Virus record (IMG/VR): IMGVR_UViG_3300036819_000085
Span: 1-27,864 of that record
Reading direction: 5' to 3' (one strand)
Length of the DNA: 27,864 bases
Origin: a virus
Both the position numbers and the translations under genes were made by a program. The notes beneath the pieces were generated by a model, which was given only the letters and a program-made list of their open reading frames with translations, did not search any database and was not told where the DNA came from. How positions within the stretch are numbered: the first letter of the stretch is position 1; every line of letters begins with the position of its first letter. Below, piece after piece: positions 14,759 through 22,634 of the stretch.

Positions 14759-15628
14759 ATGGGGCGCATGGTTGACCGTGATGAGGATGGCCGGCAAGCG
14801 TGCAGGAGGGGCGATTGGTGCTCGTCGTCGACCGTCGTCCACGACACCCCCGACGGCTCCGGCCGCCGTGAACCCTCCTACGGGCCCCGGCCGTTCTGCG
14901 CCCGGGACGCCACGCTCGTGGAACGCAGCCTCACCGAACTCCCCGCCCAGTACGCCCATTTGGGCGCCGAGCTCGGCAACCCGTCCGGCCGGGTCTCATC
15001 CATCCGTGTCCCATTCGGCCCCAGAGTCCCGCTCCGGGTCGACGTCGAAGCCCTCATGCGGCTCATCGCCGAGTCCCTGACTTCATGGCATGAGCGGGTC
15101 GCCGCTGCCGCCAGCCTCACCTTCCCCGCCGGGTACCGCCGTGACGGGTACGCCGTCCAGCGCGCCGTGGATGTCATGGCCGAACGGGTCGCCGCCCTCA
15201 TCGCCCTCCCGCCCGAGCCGATGACCCGCTCCGTGGACATCCGCGACCTCGCCGCCTTCCCCGACGACACCCCCGGCGTCGTCCATGCTGCGTTCGCTGA
15301 GATCGTTGTCGACCTGGACGGCGGCGACGCGGGCATGGAGATCATGAACCTGCGGTATCTGGCCCGTGCCACACTGGGGGAGACGAAAGCCAAACCGGAG
15401 GAACTGGTCGGGGTGCCGTGCCGGGCGGACGGCTGCGGATGGCGGGCCGTGTACCGGGCGGAACTGCCGTCGGACGTAGACGAGCCGGGCGCGTGGACCG
15501 AGTGTGCCCGCTGCGGGGACCGGATGAGCGAGGAAACCTACCGGGAGTGGACGGCGTTGTGCGCGGCGTACGAACGGCACCGGGTCAAGGTCCCCGCGAC
15601 CTTGGAGAACCTGCCCAGCGTGGCGTGA
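14759..15628 (+). CDS. Phage protein with N- and C-terminal Cys motifs
   Basis: 289 aa from ATG 14759; the ATG at 14768 is an equal choice because neither has a clear ribosome site. The N-terminus has CRRGDWC and later PFCARD; the middle has IRVPFGPRVPLRVDVEALMR and helical segments. The C-terminus carries CRADGCGW and CARCGDRM, likely a zinc ribbon. Proteins of this type occur before the terminase genes in Streptomyces phages. Their role is unknown; DNA or DNA-end binding is a guess from the zinc motif and place. Confidence 0.75.
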   Translation: MGRMVDRDEDGRQACRRGDWCSSSTVVHDTPDGSGRREPSYGPRPFCARDATLVERSLTELPAQYAHLGAELGNPSGRVSSIRVPFGPRVPLRVDVEALMRLIAESLTSWHERVAAAASLTFPAGYRRDGYAVQRAVDVMAERVAALIALPPEPMTRSVDIRDLAAFPDDTPGVVHAAFAEIVVDLDGGDAGMEIMNLRYLARATLGETKAKPEELVGVPCRADGCGWRAVYRAELPSDVDEPGAWTECARCGDRMSEETYREWTALCAAYERHRVKVPATLENLPSVA

Positions 15629-15747
15629 AAGATACGTACCGTTGCCGGAGGGGTCCAAGGCACTGTAAGTTAAAAACCACGAGAACAGATGTGCCCCGTG
15701 CCAGGAGAGATCCCGGCCGGGGCCTTCTTGCTGTCCGGGGGGTGCCC

Positions 15748-16011
15748 ATGCGAATCACCCGGGGAGACGGTCTCATCGACCGCGACCAGGCCGCCGAACT
15801 CGCCGGGGTCGGCCCGAACGCCGTCACACTCTGGGCCACTCGCGGCTACATCGTGACCATCGGCGGGGAGAAGCGGCGCTGCTGGCTGCCGGTCGCCCTG
15901 CGGGAAGGCCGCAAGCCCCTGTATGACCCGGTAGAGGTGCAGAAGGCCGAGTACGCGACCCGGAAACGTGGCCGCCGCGACACGCCTCCGCCACTCTCCG
16001 CAGCCGCCTGA
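15748..16011 (+). CDS. MerR/excisionase-like HTH protein
   Basis: 87 aa from ATG behind a G-rich stretch (GTG at 15742 is an in-frame alternative). It contains GLIDRDQAAELAGVGPNAVT with LWATRGYI, a helix-turn-helix of the MerR/excisionase sort, followed by a basic tail (TRKRGRRD). Its place shortly before the terminase genes is typical of small phage DNA-binding proteins; it might regulate late genes. The 119 bases upstream hold no gene; TTGCCG and TAAGTT with an 18-base spacer are only a weak promoter candidate. Confidence 0.7.
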   Translation: MRITRGDGLIDRDQAAELAGVGPNAVTLWATRGYIVTIGGEKRRCWLPVALREGRKPLYDPVEVQKAEYATRKRGRRDTPPPLSAAA

Positions 16012-16068
16012 CCACTAAGCTCAGGGCAGATCACCCGGCCCAGTCCCCGCCCCTGATCGGTCACCTTC

Positions 16069-16260
16069 GTGCTGCTCCATGCCGTCATCGCCGCGTTCGT
16101 CCTGGCGTCCTGGCTTGCCCTGATCTGCTGCCCGCAGGAACCTCAGCGCCGCGAGGACCAGAGGTGGCATGGCCGGAACACGCCAGCTGTCCCGTCGCCG
16201 CCTGTTCCTGGCCTTCCCCGCCTGGGCCCACCATCGGCCGCTGATGCTCCGGTCCGCTGA
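16069..16260 (+). CDS. Possible small membrane protein
   Basis: 63 aa from GTG without a good ribosome site. The first 20 residues (LLHAVIAAFVLASWLALICC) form one clear membrane segment, followed by a polar tail. The second half overlaps the next gene by 92 bases in another frame, which weakens the case. Listed because the hydrophobic start fills an otherwise empty gap. Confidence 0.3.
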   Translation: MLLHAVIAAFVLASWLALICCPQEPQRREDQRWHGRNTPAVPSPPVPGLPRLGPPSAADAPVR

Positions 16261-16489
16261 ACTGCCCCAGCCGTGGCCGGGACGCCTCTGGTGCGCGGTG
16301 TGCACAGGGCATTACAAGGCGGCCCTGTCCGACCCGGCGGTCACCCGGCCCCGCCTGGAGCATGCGGTGACCCGCAGCATCTACCCGCCGCTCGCCCACC
16401 TCGGCCCCCTTGACGTGTGCTGGTGTCACGCCATGCCGATCACGATGACCGCACCCGAGCCGGCCCACGACGGGAGCGTCCCCGCGTGA
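16169..16489 (+). CDS. Small Cys-rich protein
   Basis: 106 aa from ATG with GAGGTGG upstream. A basic N-terminus (RQLSRRRLFLAF) precedes WCAVCTGHYKA and later CWCHAMP, a four-Cys, zinc-ribbon-like pattern. The stop overlaps the next start (GTGA). No family recognised. Small Cys-rich proteins are common next to phage packaging genes. Confidence 0.65.
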   Translation: MAGTRQLSRRRLFLAFPAWAHHRPLMLRSAELPQPWPGRLWCAVCTGHYKAALSDPAVTRPRLEHAVTRSIYPPLAHLGPLDVCWCHAMPITMTAPEPAHDGSVPA

Positions 16490-17076
16490 TCGACGACTAC
16501 CGGTTCGAGGCCCTCCAGCTCGCCGTGGAGCTCCACACCGGCCGTGACACCGCCTTCCCCGCCGAAGACGTCCTTGACGCCGCCGACCGGTTCACCCGCT
16601 GGCTCCACGCCCGCCCGGCACGCCTCATCCTGGCCGTGGCACCCACGACCTTCGAGCAGGGCGACCCAGCCCGCCACCACCCCACTAAGCGCACAGGAGA
16701 CCCCATGTCTGTCACCATGACCGACGACCAGGAAGTTTCGTACTCCGTCCAGGCCGAGGACGACAAGGGTGCCCCCGTATCCGACACGCTCACCTGGTCC
16801 GCCGACGACAACGGCGCCGTCGTGACCGTCACCCCGGCTGCGGACGGCATGTCATGCGTGTACGCCGCGGTCGCCCCCGGCACCGCGACGGTCTCCGTCA
16901 CCGACGGCACCCTGTCCGCCTCGGACCTGATCACCGTCACCGCTGGTGCGGCTGCCTCCCTGGTGCTGACCCCGGGCACGCCCGCCGCTGAAGGTGCCAG
17001 CACGCCCGCCGCGCCGGCCTCGGGTGCTGACGCTGGCGGCGGTGCCACGACCGCCACGCCCGGCACCTCCAATTGA
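16486..17076 (+). CDS. Two-part ORF: helical N-part fused to an Ig-like domain
   Basis: 196 aa from the GTG overlapping the previous stop. Residues 1-~60 are helical (DDYRFEALQLAVELHTGRDT). After a low-complexity bridge comes an Ig-like domain (~80-165) with SDTLTWSADDNG and AVAPGTATVSVTDGTLSA, as in bacterial Ig-like (Big_2-type) domains of virion surface proteins. The tail is Ala/Gly/Thr-rich. The ATG at 16705 has AGGAGA 5 bases upstream and gives a separate 123-aa Ig protein. So this may be two genes that lost the stop between them, or a fusion with internal initiation. Confidence 0.7.
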   Translation: MIDDYRFEALQLAVELHTGRDTAFPAEDVLDAADRFTRWLHARPARLILAVAPTTFEQGDPARHHPTKRTGDPMSVTMTDDQEVSYSVQAEDDKGAPVSDTLTWSADDNGAVVTVTPAADGMSCVYAAVAPGTATVSVTDGTLSASDLITVTAGAAASLVLTPGTPAAEGASTPAAPASGADAGGGATTATPGTSN

Positions 17077-17097
17077 CCCCAGTACGGAGGTAGAAAC

Positions 17098-17682
17098 ATG
17101 GCCACGGGAGCACGTAACGGCCGTGGCCAGTACCGCCGTACCCGCGAGTCCGCCGCCCGTGACATGCGGGCGGCGGAACTCCACGGCCAGGGCTGGACTT
17201 ACCAGCGGATCGCCGGCGAGCTCGGGTTCGCCGGGTCGGGGAAAGCCTGCGAAGCGGTCCAGCGTGCGTTCGCGTCCATCCCCATCGAGGGCGCCGAGCA
17301 GGCGAAGCGGCAGGATCTTGAGCGTCTCGACCGGCTGATCGAGAAGAACTGGGAAGCCCTGGAACGCCCCCACGTCGCCGTGTCCAACGGCCGGGTGGTC
17401 CGCCGGTTCGTCGGCATTGAGATTGACGCGGACGGGATCGAGCGCCTCGACGCGGACGGGAAGACGATCCCCGTGTTCAAGGATGTCCTGGATGACGGCC
17501 CGGTCGCGGTGCACTCAACGGTGATCCTGCGGCTGATCGAGAAGCGCAGCAAGATCTTCGGCTACGACGCGCCGGTGCAGTCCCGGGTGGAAGTGATCAC
17601 CTCGGACGCGGTTGAGGCCAACATCGCGCGCCTGGAGGCAGATCTTGCCACCAACGATCCCGCTCATACAGGCACCGGCTGA
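17098..17682 (+). CDS. Terminase small subunit-like protein
   Basis: 194 aa from ATG with GGAGG 8 bases upstream. The N-terminus holds a helix-turn-helix (AAELHGQGWTYQRIAGELGF, then GKACEAVQRAF), followed by a long helical region (KRQDLERLDRLIEKNWEAL) and a beta segment with DADGIERLDADGKTIPV. This is the architecture of small terminases that recognise packaging sites, and it lies directly before the large subunit, overlapping it. The end YDAPVQSRVEV fits related small terminase proteins. Confidence 0.8.
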   Translation: MATGARNGRGQYRRTRESAARDMRAAELHGQGWTYQRIAGELGFAGSGKACEAVQRAFASIPIEGAEQAKRQDLERLDRLIEKNWEALERPHVAVSNGRVVRRFVGIEIDADGIERLDADGKTIPVFKDVLDDGPVAVHSTVILRLIEKRSKIFGYDAPVQSRVEVITSDAVEANIARLEADLATNDPAHTGTG

Positions 17683-19306
17683 GCGTCTCCGCTACCTGCG
17701 GGAACTTCAGCAGCGTGCGGCGCGGATCAAGTCGGGTGTGGCGAAGTATTACGATGACCCGCTCGGGTTCCTGGACAACTGCATCGACTGGCGCGACGAC
17801 GGTGGCCTGACTGAGTATCAGCGGGAGATCATCGGCGGTGTCCCCGCCCATCGGCGCACATCTGTCCGGGGCCCGCACGGATTGGGCAAGTCCAGCCTCG
17901 CCGCATGGGTGATGCTGTGGTTCGCGCTCACCCGCGACGCCGCCGGCGTGGACTGGAAAGCGGTCGCCACCGCCGGCGCCTGGCGGCAGTTGATCAATTA
18001 TTTGCTTCCCGAGTTCCACAAGTGGGCCGGCCGGCTGCGGTGGGATGTTGTCCGCGACGGCCACCCGTTCACCCGTCAGGAACTCCTGAACCTGAACCTG
18101 CGCCTGAACCACGGTGCCCTCTCGGCCGCCGCCTGTACTACACCAGCCCTCATCGAAGGCGCGCACGCCGACTCGCTGCTGTTCGTCTACGACGAGGCCA
18201 AAGCCATCCCGGCGGGCACGTTCGACGCCTGCGAGGGCGCGTTCTCCGGTACCGGCGAGGCGTTCGCTCTCGCCCTGTCCACGCCGGGCCCGCCGCAGGG
18301 CCGGTTCTACGACATTCAGTCCCGCCGCCCCGGCTATGAGGACTGGCACGCCCGCCACGTCACCCTCGACGAAGCATTGGCCGCGGGCAGGATCTCCCCG
18401 GACTGGGCGGCACAGCGCGCCCTTCAGTGGGGCACCGAGTCGTCCATCTACGTCAACCGGGTCCTCGGCGAGTTCCACGCCGGCGACGAGGACAGCGTGA
18501 TCCCGCTGGCGTGGGCTGAGGCCGCCGTGGAACGCTGGCTCGAATGGGACCTCGCCGGGCGGCCGGGCACCGAACTGGACTATCCCCGCACCGTCGGCGT
18601 GGACGTGGCCAGGTTCGGCCAGGACAAAACCGTCCTGGCGGTCCGCAACGGCCACGTGCTGACGGAACTGCGCCGGTCGGTCAAGGAAGACACCATGCAG
18701 ACGACGGGCCGTGTGGCTGGTGTCCTCGCCGCTGACGCCGCCCGCACCGCGATCGTGGATGTCATCGGCATCGGCGCCGGTGTGGTGGACCGGCTCCGGG
18801 AGATGGGCCACAAGGTCCAGGCGTTCAACGCGAGCGCCGGCACCGACCGCCTGGACGTGACTGGCGAGTTTTCCTACAGCAACAGCCGCAGCGCAGCCCT
18901 TTGGTCACTCCGCGAGCAGCTCGACCCCTCGGCAGGCTCGAATCTGTGTCTCCCCGACGACGAGATGCTCCTCGGTGACCTGTCGGCACCGCAGTGGAAG
19001 GTCACCTCGGCCGGGAAGATCGCCGTCGAGTCCAAAGACGAGATCGCCAAGCGCCTCGGCCGCAGCACTGACGACGGCGATGCCTGCGCGATGGCGTACT
19101 GGTCCCGGTCGATGCCCCACAAGCCGTCCGCCCGCCACTGGGCTGTCCACGACGAACTCGAGCGCATGACCCAGGATCCGGCTACGAGGATGCGTGCCCG
19201 TCTCGGCCAGGACTACGACCGCGAGGACAACTGGTCGGCTGACAGTTTCGCCCCGCAAGCCGACGACGGCAGACCGGAACGCCCCAACGTCAGGTCATGG
19301 CGGTAA
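17645..19306 (+). CDS. terL: Terminase large subunit
   Basis: 553 aa from a TTG at 17645; GGAGG ends 6 bases before it, inside the small-subunit gene (38-base overlap). ATPase domain: Walker A RGPHGLGKS (75-83), Walker B LLFVYDE (178-184), then a likely coupling STPG (212-215). Nuclease domain: VGVDVARFGQDKTV with D320, IVDVIGIG with D372, and STDDGDACAMAYW with D477/D479, the RNase H-like acidic triad. It cuts concatemeric DNA and drives it into the prohead through the portal encoded downstream. All key residues are present, so it is probably functional. Confidence 0.95.
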   Translation: MPPTIPLIQAPAERLRYLRELQQRAARIKSGVAKYYDDPLGFLDNCIDWRDDGGLTEYQREIIGGVPAHRRTSVRGPHGLGKSSLAAWVMLWFALTRDAAGVDWKAVATAGAWRQLINYLLPEFHKWAGRLRWDVVRDGHPFTRQELLNLNLRLNHGALSAAACTTPALIEGAHADSLLFVYDEAKAIPAGTFDACEGAFSGTGEAFALALSTPGPPQGRFYDIQSRRPGYEDWHARHVTLDEALAAGRISPDWAAQRALQWGTESSIYVNRVLGEFHAGDEDSVIPLAWAEAAVERWLEWDLAGRPGTELDYPRTVGVDVARFGQDKTVLAVRNGHVLTELRRSVKEDTMQTTGRVAGVLAADAARTAIVDVIGIGAGVVDRLREMGHKVQAFNASAGTDRLDVTGEFSYSNSRSAALWSLREQLDPSAGSNLCLPDDEMLLGDLSAPQWKVTSAGKIAVESKDEIAKRLGRSTDDGDACAMAYWSRSMPHKPSARHWAVHDELERMTQDPATRMRARLGQDYDREDNWSADSFAPQADDGRPERPNVRSWR

Positions 19307-19359
19307 GTTACCGGCGCGTATGGGTGCCACGTTTCCGCAGGTCGCACCAGGGAGGTACC

Positions 19360-19641
19360 GTGACCGTCCCCGTGAAGGTCACGGTCCCAGATACCGTCCT
19401 CGCCGCTGTCGATGAGGTGCGCGGGGATGAGTCCCGGTCGGCGTGGATCCTCGGTGCGATCGGCCTGCGCCTCTCCCCGCTCGCGGAGGCGGTCGCCGCT
19501 GTCATCGACCCGTCCGCCGATCCCGGCGCCGTCATCCCCGCCGCGGTCCTCACCGACCGGCCACCCGTCCAGGTGTGCAAGCACCCGAAGACGCGCGTGT
19601 TCAAAGGTTTTTGTCATGCGTGCGGCACGGGCGGCCTGTGA
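19360..19641 (+). CDS. Ribbon-helix-helix protein with zinc-ribbon tail
   Basis: 93 aa from GTG with GGGAGG 5 bases upstream; an ATG at 19297 overlapping the terminase end is less likely. The N-terminus VPVKVTVPDTVLAAVDEVRG, then SRSAWILGAIGLRL, fits a CopG-like ribbon-helix-helix DNA-binding fold. The C-terminus has CKHPKTRVFKGFCHACG, a CxxxxxxxxxxCxxC zinc-like motif. A role as a small regulator or DNA-binding partner of packaging is possible. Confidence 0.7.
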   Translation: MTVPVKVTVPDTVLAAVDEVRGDESRSAWILGAIGLRLSPLAEAVAAVIDPSADPGAVIPAAVLTDRPPVQVCKHPKTRVFKGFCHACGTGGL

Positions 19642-19876
19642 CGTGGCCACCGTCCTGTACACGGCGCTGACGGAACTGACGGTCCGCAGCCCCATCGCCA
19701 CGTGGTTCTGCCCGAGCGGCGGCGTGCTGCCCCTGGACCCGTCCAAGCCATCGACCGTGGCGCTGCTGGGTGCCGGGCTGATCGAACCTGCCCCAGACGG
19801 TGCGACCGACACTTGCACTCCGGCAAATGTGCTGCGCGGCATGCCTGGCCTAGCGCACGTCGGCGTCTCAAACTAG
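19616..19876 (+). CDS. Small phage-type hypothetical protein
   Basis: 86 aa from ATG 19616 (GTG 19643 gives 77 aa). It overlaps the RHH gene by 26 bases. The sequence DVATVLYTALTELTVRSPIA, then WFCPSGGVLPLDPSKPSTVA, is a soluble mixed fold. I know similar small proteins near phage portal genes but no function. Confidence 0.6.
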   Translation: MRAARAACDVATVLYTALTELTVRSPIATWFCPSGGVLPLDPSKPSTVALLGAGLIEPAPDGATDTCTPANVLRGMPGLAHVGVSN

Positions 19877-19884
19877 CGCTGACC

Positions 19885-19893
19885 TGCTAGAAT
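19885..19893 (+). promoter_or_regulatory. Extended -10 promoter of the GIY-YIG gene
   Basis: TGC plus TAGAAT gives an extended -10. It lies in GCTGACCTGC, nearly the same as the GCTGACGTGC at 14065 before the HNH gene. A GGTAC follows in both. Transcription should start around 19900, upstream of the leader hairpin. Confidence 0.6.
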
Positions 19894-19908
19894 AAAGGTA
19901 CGAAAAAC

Positions 19909-19951
19909 CCCGGCGGGTGAGGGTGCAGGAACACCCTTTATCACCCCCGGG
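19909..19951 (+). promoter_or_regulatory. Bulged 5'-leader hairpin of the GIY-YIG gene
   Basis: Outer arms CCCGG (19909-19913) and CCGGG (19947-19951) are the same as in the 14100 hairpin and are again followed by a single bulged C (19914). The inner stem is different and longer: GGGTGA with TCACCC and GGGTG with CACCC, with TTTA bulged out, and the loop is CAGGAA. Both strands of the inner stem changed together relative to the first copy, which supports a selected RNA structure. Confidence 0.65.
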
Positions 19952-19979
19952 CATGGACGATCTGACAGGACAGACCGCC

Positions 19980-20846
19980 GTGAGCAATCGTACCCATGAC
20001 CCGATCGTCTACTACGGTCGGCGTGATGGCCTGATCAAGATCGGGACCACCACCAATGCCCGGACGCGCCTGAGTGCGCAGGGCATTGAGGAACTTCTCG
20101 CAGTCGAGCCCGGCTCCTACGATCTGGAGACCCAGCGGCACGAGCAGTTTGCCGAACACCGGCTATCCCGTCGCCGGGGCACTGGGAACGGGCGCGGAAG
20201 CGGACCCGTCGAATGGTTCCGCCCCGGTGCGGACCTGCTGGCGCATATTGAGGTACTGCGGGCGGTTTACGTCCTGCCGAAGCTTCGCAGCTGGGTTCCG
20301 CCTCCTGCGGATGGCCGCTACCCAACGGGTAGCCAGGAGTACAACAACCTGCACCACCGCATGAAGCATGCGCGGGGCAGTGCCAGCCTCCAGCAGTGCG
20401 TCAAGTGTGGCGAGTCGGCCGCTCACTGGGCACGGCTGCATGAGACCGACGGCATGGACATCTGGAACGACTACGTTCCCATGTGCATCAAATGCCACCG
20501 GGCGTATGACCTCGGCGGTCGCCCAATGTCCGCTGAGCATCGTGAGCAGTTGTCCCAGTACGCGCTGAACGAGCGCACCGACGAACACCTGCGGAAGATC
20601 AGCGAGGCGCTCAAGGGGCGTAGCGACATCGGTATGGCGGGCAAGCATCACTCGGAAGAGACACGCCGGAAGATGCGCGAGGCGCAGCCGAACTTCGGCA
20701 AGAAGACCGGCCCTATGCCTGCTGAGATCCGGCAGCGGATAAGCGCGACGATGCGAGGCAGGCCCCGGCCACCCGGAGTCACCGAGAAGATACTCCGGAC
20801 GAAGGCACGGCTACGGGCCGAGAAGCAGGGAGACACCCTGTTCTAG
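19980..20846 (+). CDS. GIY-YIG (T5orf172-like) endonuclease with NUMOD3-like repeats
   Basis: 288 aa from GTG with an AGGA about 10 bases upstream; an ATG at 19953 is possible. Residues ~10-60 form a GIY-YIG variant of the T5orf172 type: IVYYGRRDGLIKIGTTTNAR, then QRHEQFAEHRL. A zinc-binding centre follows (CVKC 140-143, CIKC 169-172). The C-terminus has three NUMOD3-like DNA-binding repeats: LRKISEALKGR, RRKMREAQPN and RQRISATMRGR. This is the layout of phage homing endonucleases. It is free-standing, between a small gene and the portal gene. Confidence 0.88.
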   Translation: MSNRTHDPIVYYGRRDGLIKIGTTTNARTRLSAQGIEELLAVEPGSYDLETQRHEQFAEHRLSRRRGTGNGRGSGPVEWFRPGADLLAHIEVLRAVYVLPKLRSWVPPPADGRYPTGSQEYNNLHHRMKHARGSASLQQCVKCGESAAHWARLHETDGMDIWNDYVPMCIKCHRAYDLGGRPMSAEHREQLSQYALNERTDEHLRKISEALKGRSDIGMAGKHHSEETRRKMREAQPNFGKKTGPMPAEIRQRISATMRGRPRPPGVTEKILRTKARLRAEKQGDTLF

Positions 20847-20863
20847 CGGCAAGGGGGGCGCTC

Positions 20864-22402
20864 GTGGCTCCCGACCCGCAAAGGGCCCGTGTCGTTGCCT
20901 TCCCTGACCTGAAGCCCGCCACGCGAGCCGACCTTATGCGCGGCGAGGTCGGGACCGAGTTCGATATCGGGCAACGCTCGTTCGGGCTGTTCGGCCAGTC
21001 CGGGGACGTGTTCGATTATGGTCAGATTGATGCGCGAGATTTTGCGGTTATGTTGGAAAGAGACGGCCAGGCAGCAGCACTCGAAGCCGTGCTTACGCTC
21101 CCGATCCGGCAGGCCAGCCGCGCGATCGAGCCGGGCAAGCACGACGCTGGCGAAGCTGAGCTGTGCCATTCGGTGCTGTTCGCGCCGCACACCTCGGGTG
21201 GGATGAAGACCCCGCTACAGGAAGTGATCGGCCAGATCACGAGCAGTCAGGTGTACCGGAAATCGTTCCATGAGAAAGTTTTCGCCATCCGCGAGAAGGA
21301 CGGGGCGGTCGTCTACGACAAGCTCGCGTTCCGTCCCGCCTCCACCTGCGAGCTGAAGCGGAACGCGCAGACCGGCGCGCTTGATGGCTACCGCCAGCAA
21401 AAATGGCTCTGGGGCGGCCAGGTCATTACCAAGGATCAAAGCAAGACTCCCGGCTACGTGGACATAAGCCAGCTTCGATCGCTGGTCCACATCAACGGGA
21501 AGCACCGGCAACCGCTCACCGGCACATCTGAGCTGGAGCTTTGCCACTGGGCATACATGACCAAGACCAAGATCCTTTGGCTCTGGTACAGCTTCCTCGA
21601 GCAGCAGGCACTCCCGAAAGTCGTCGTATACGGCCAGGACCAGCGCGAGGCGAACGCCAAGGCCGATGACATCGCCTCGCTGCGGTCCTCTGGCGTGGTG
21701 GGGTTCGCTCGTGACCCGCAGGGCGCGAAGTCTTTCGAGATCCTGGAGTCCGGCGGCACGAAAGGTGCGAGCCAGTTCGCCGACGCCCTGTCCTTCCTGG
21801 AGACGTGGCAGACCGCTTCCGTCCTCGCCGGTTTCACGGGCCTGTCCTCGCTGGCCTCGCTGGGCCGCGGTTCCCTCGCCTTGTCCCAGGACCAGTCGGC
21901 GTTCTTCCTCAAGTCCCGGCAGGCCATCTCCCTGGAGATCGCCGAGTCCATCACCCACGAGGTCATCGCCCCGCTGGTGACCCTGAACTTCGGGCCGGGC
22001 GCGTCCTACCCCCGGTTCACGTTCGGTGCCCTGTCCGATGAGTCCGGGTCGCAGCTGGTTACCTTGTTCCAGGCTCTGGCGGTGGCTCCGGCGCTGCAGG
22101 TGCCGGCGGGGATCCTGGACATCATCACGGAACGGCTGGCCACGTTCCTGAACCTGGACGTGGACGCGGTGACCCAGATCGTGCAGCAGGGGGCGAAGGA
22201 CCGGGAATCCCAGGCGGTCGCGCAGGCCCCGCCGGGGATGCCGCCCCAGTCGGCGGCGGCGCTGGGTCATCTGGCGGGCGGGACAGCGGCGGCGGCGAAG
22301 ATCGCGAAGGAAGCGCTGGCGAAGGCGGGCGCGCAGCCGTTGCCGGAGGATGTGACGCAGCCGTACTCCGTGCCGAACATGGGCGCCAGCACGAAGGCGT
22401 AG
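20864..22402 (+). CDS. Portal protein (DUF935/Mu gp29-like)
   Basis: 512 aa from GTG with AAGGGGGG 7 bases upstream. The layout follows large phage portals: an N-terminal wing (IDARDFAVMLERDGQAAALE), the core with ELCHWAYMTKTKILWLWYSF and ALPKVVVYGQDQREANAKAD, then a helical stem and crown region (LSQDQSAFFLKSRQAISLEI). The C-terminal tail is Ala/Pro-rich. It forms the dodecameric DNA channel of the head and docks the terminase. Its position between terminase and MuF-like gene agrees. Confidence 0.88.
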   Translation: MAPDPQRARVVAFPDLKPATRADLMRGEVGTEFDIGQRSFGLFGQSGDVFDYGQIDARDFAVMLERDGQAAALEAVLTLPIRQASRAIEPGKHDAGEAELCHSVLFAPHTSGGMKTPLQEVIGQITSSQVYRKSFHEKVFAIREKDGAVVYDKLAFRPASTCELKRNAQTGALDGYRQQKWLWGGQVITKDQSKTPGYVDISQLRSLVHINGKHRQPLTGTSELELCHWAYMTKTKILWLWYSFLEQQALPKVVVYGQDQREANAKADDIASLRSSGVVGFARDPQGAKSFEILESGGTKGASQFADALSFLETWQTASVLAGFTGLSSLASLGRGSLALSQDQSAFFLKSRQAISLEIAESITHEVIAPLVTLNFGPGASYPRFTFGALSDESGSQLVTLFQALAVAPALQVPAGILDIITERLATFLNLDVDAVTQIVQQGAKDRESQAVAQAPPGMPPQSAAALGHLAGGTAAAAKIAKEALAKAGAQPLPEDVTQPYSVPNMGASTKA

Positions 22403-22412
22403 GGTCGCTATC

Positions 22413-22634
22413 GTGAGGCCGTCTTACTGGCCGTACTGGTGGAGTCCGGAGGTCTGCCGCCAGTCGCAGGAGCATTTCGAGCTGATGCACCGCTCATTGT
22501 GCTGCGATGCCGTCCTAAACGACTACCTCGACTACAAGTTGTGCCCAAAGTGCAAGACCGCCTACAGCCCCGTCCCCGACTACGAGAAGCTTGAGCAGGA
22601 ACTCATCCTGGACGCGCTGGCAGGCGAGGGCTGA
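22413..22634 (+). CDS. Small zinc-ribbon protein
   Basis: 73 aa from GTG; its end overlaps the next ATG. Cys residues occur in VCRQSQEH, SLCCDAV and LCPKCKTAY, enough for one zinc ribbon. The start is aromatic (SYWPYWW) and the end acidic (DYEKLEQELILDALAGEG). No family recognised. It lies between portal and MuF-like genes. Confidence 0.6.
   Translation: MRPSYWPYWWSPEVCRQSQEHFELMHRSLCCDAVLNDYLDYKLCPKCKTAYSPVPDYEKLEQELILDALAGEG

Noticed and set aside
15635-15720. tRNA-like look of the gap before the 15748 gene (GGTCCAAGGCACT, then an A-rich loop)
   Set aside because: No T-loop GTTC-type motif, no acceptor stem pairing and no closed anticodon stem could be drawn.
15700-15735. Rho-independent terminator at the CCCGGCCGGG palindrome
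   Set aside because: The palindrome has no loop and only short flanking pairing; the CTTCTT after it is not a true T-tract.
21215-22270. 351-codon minus-strand frame opposite the portal gene
   Set aside because: Shadow of the portal reading frame with biased composition and no ribosome site.
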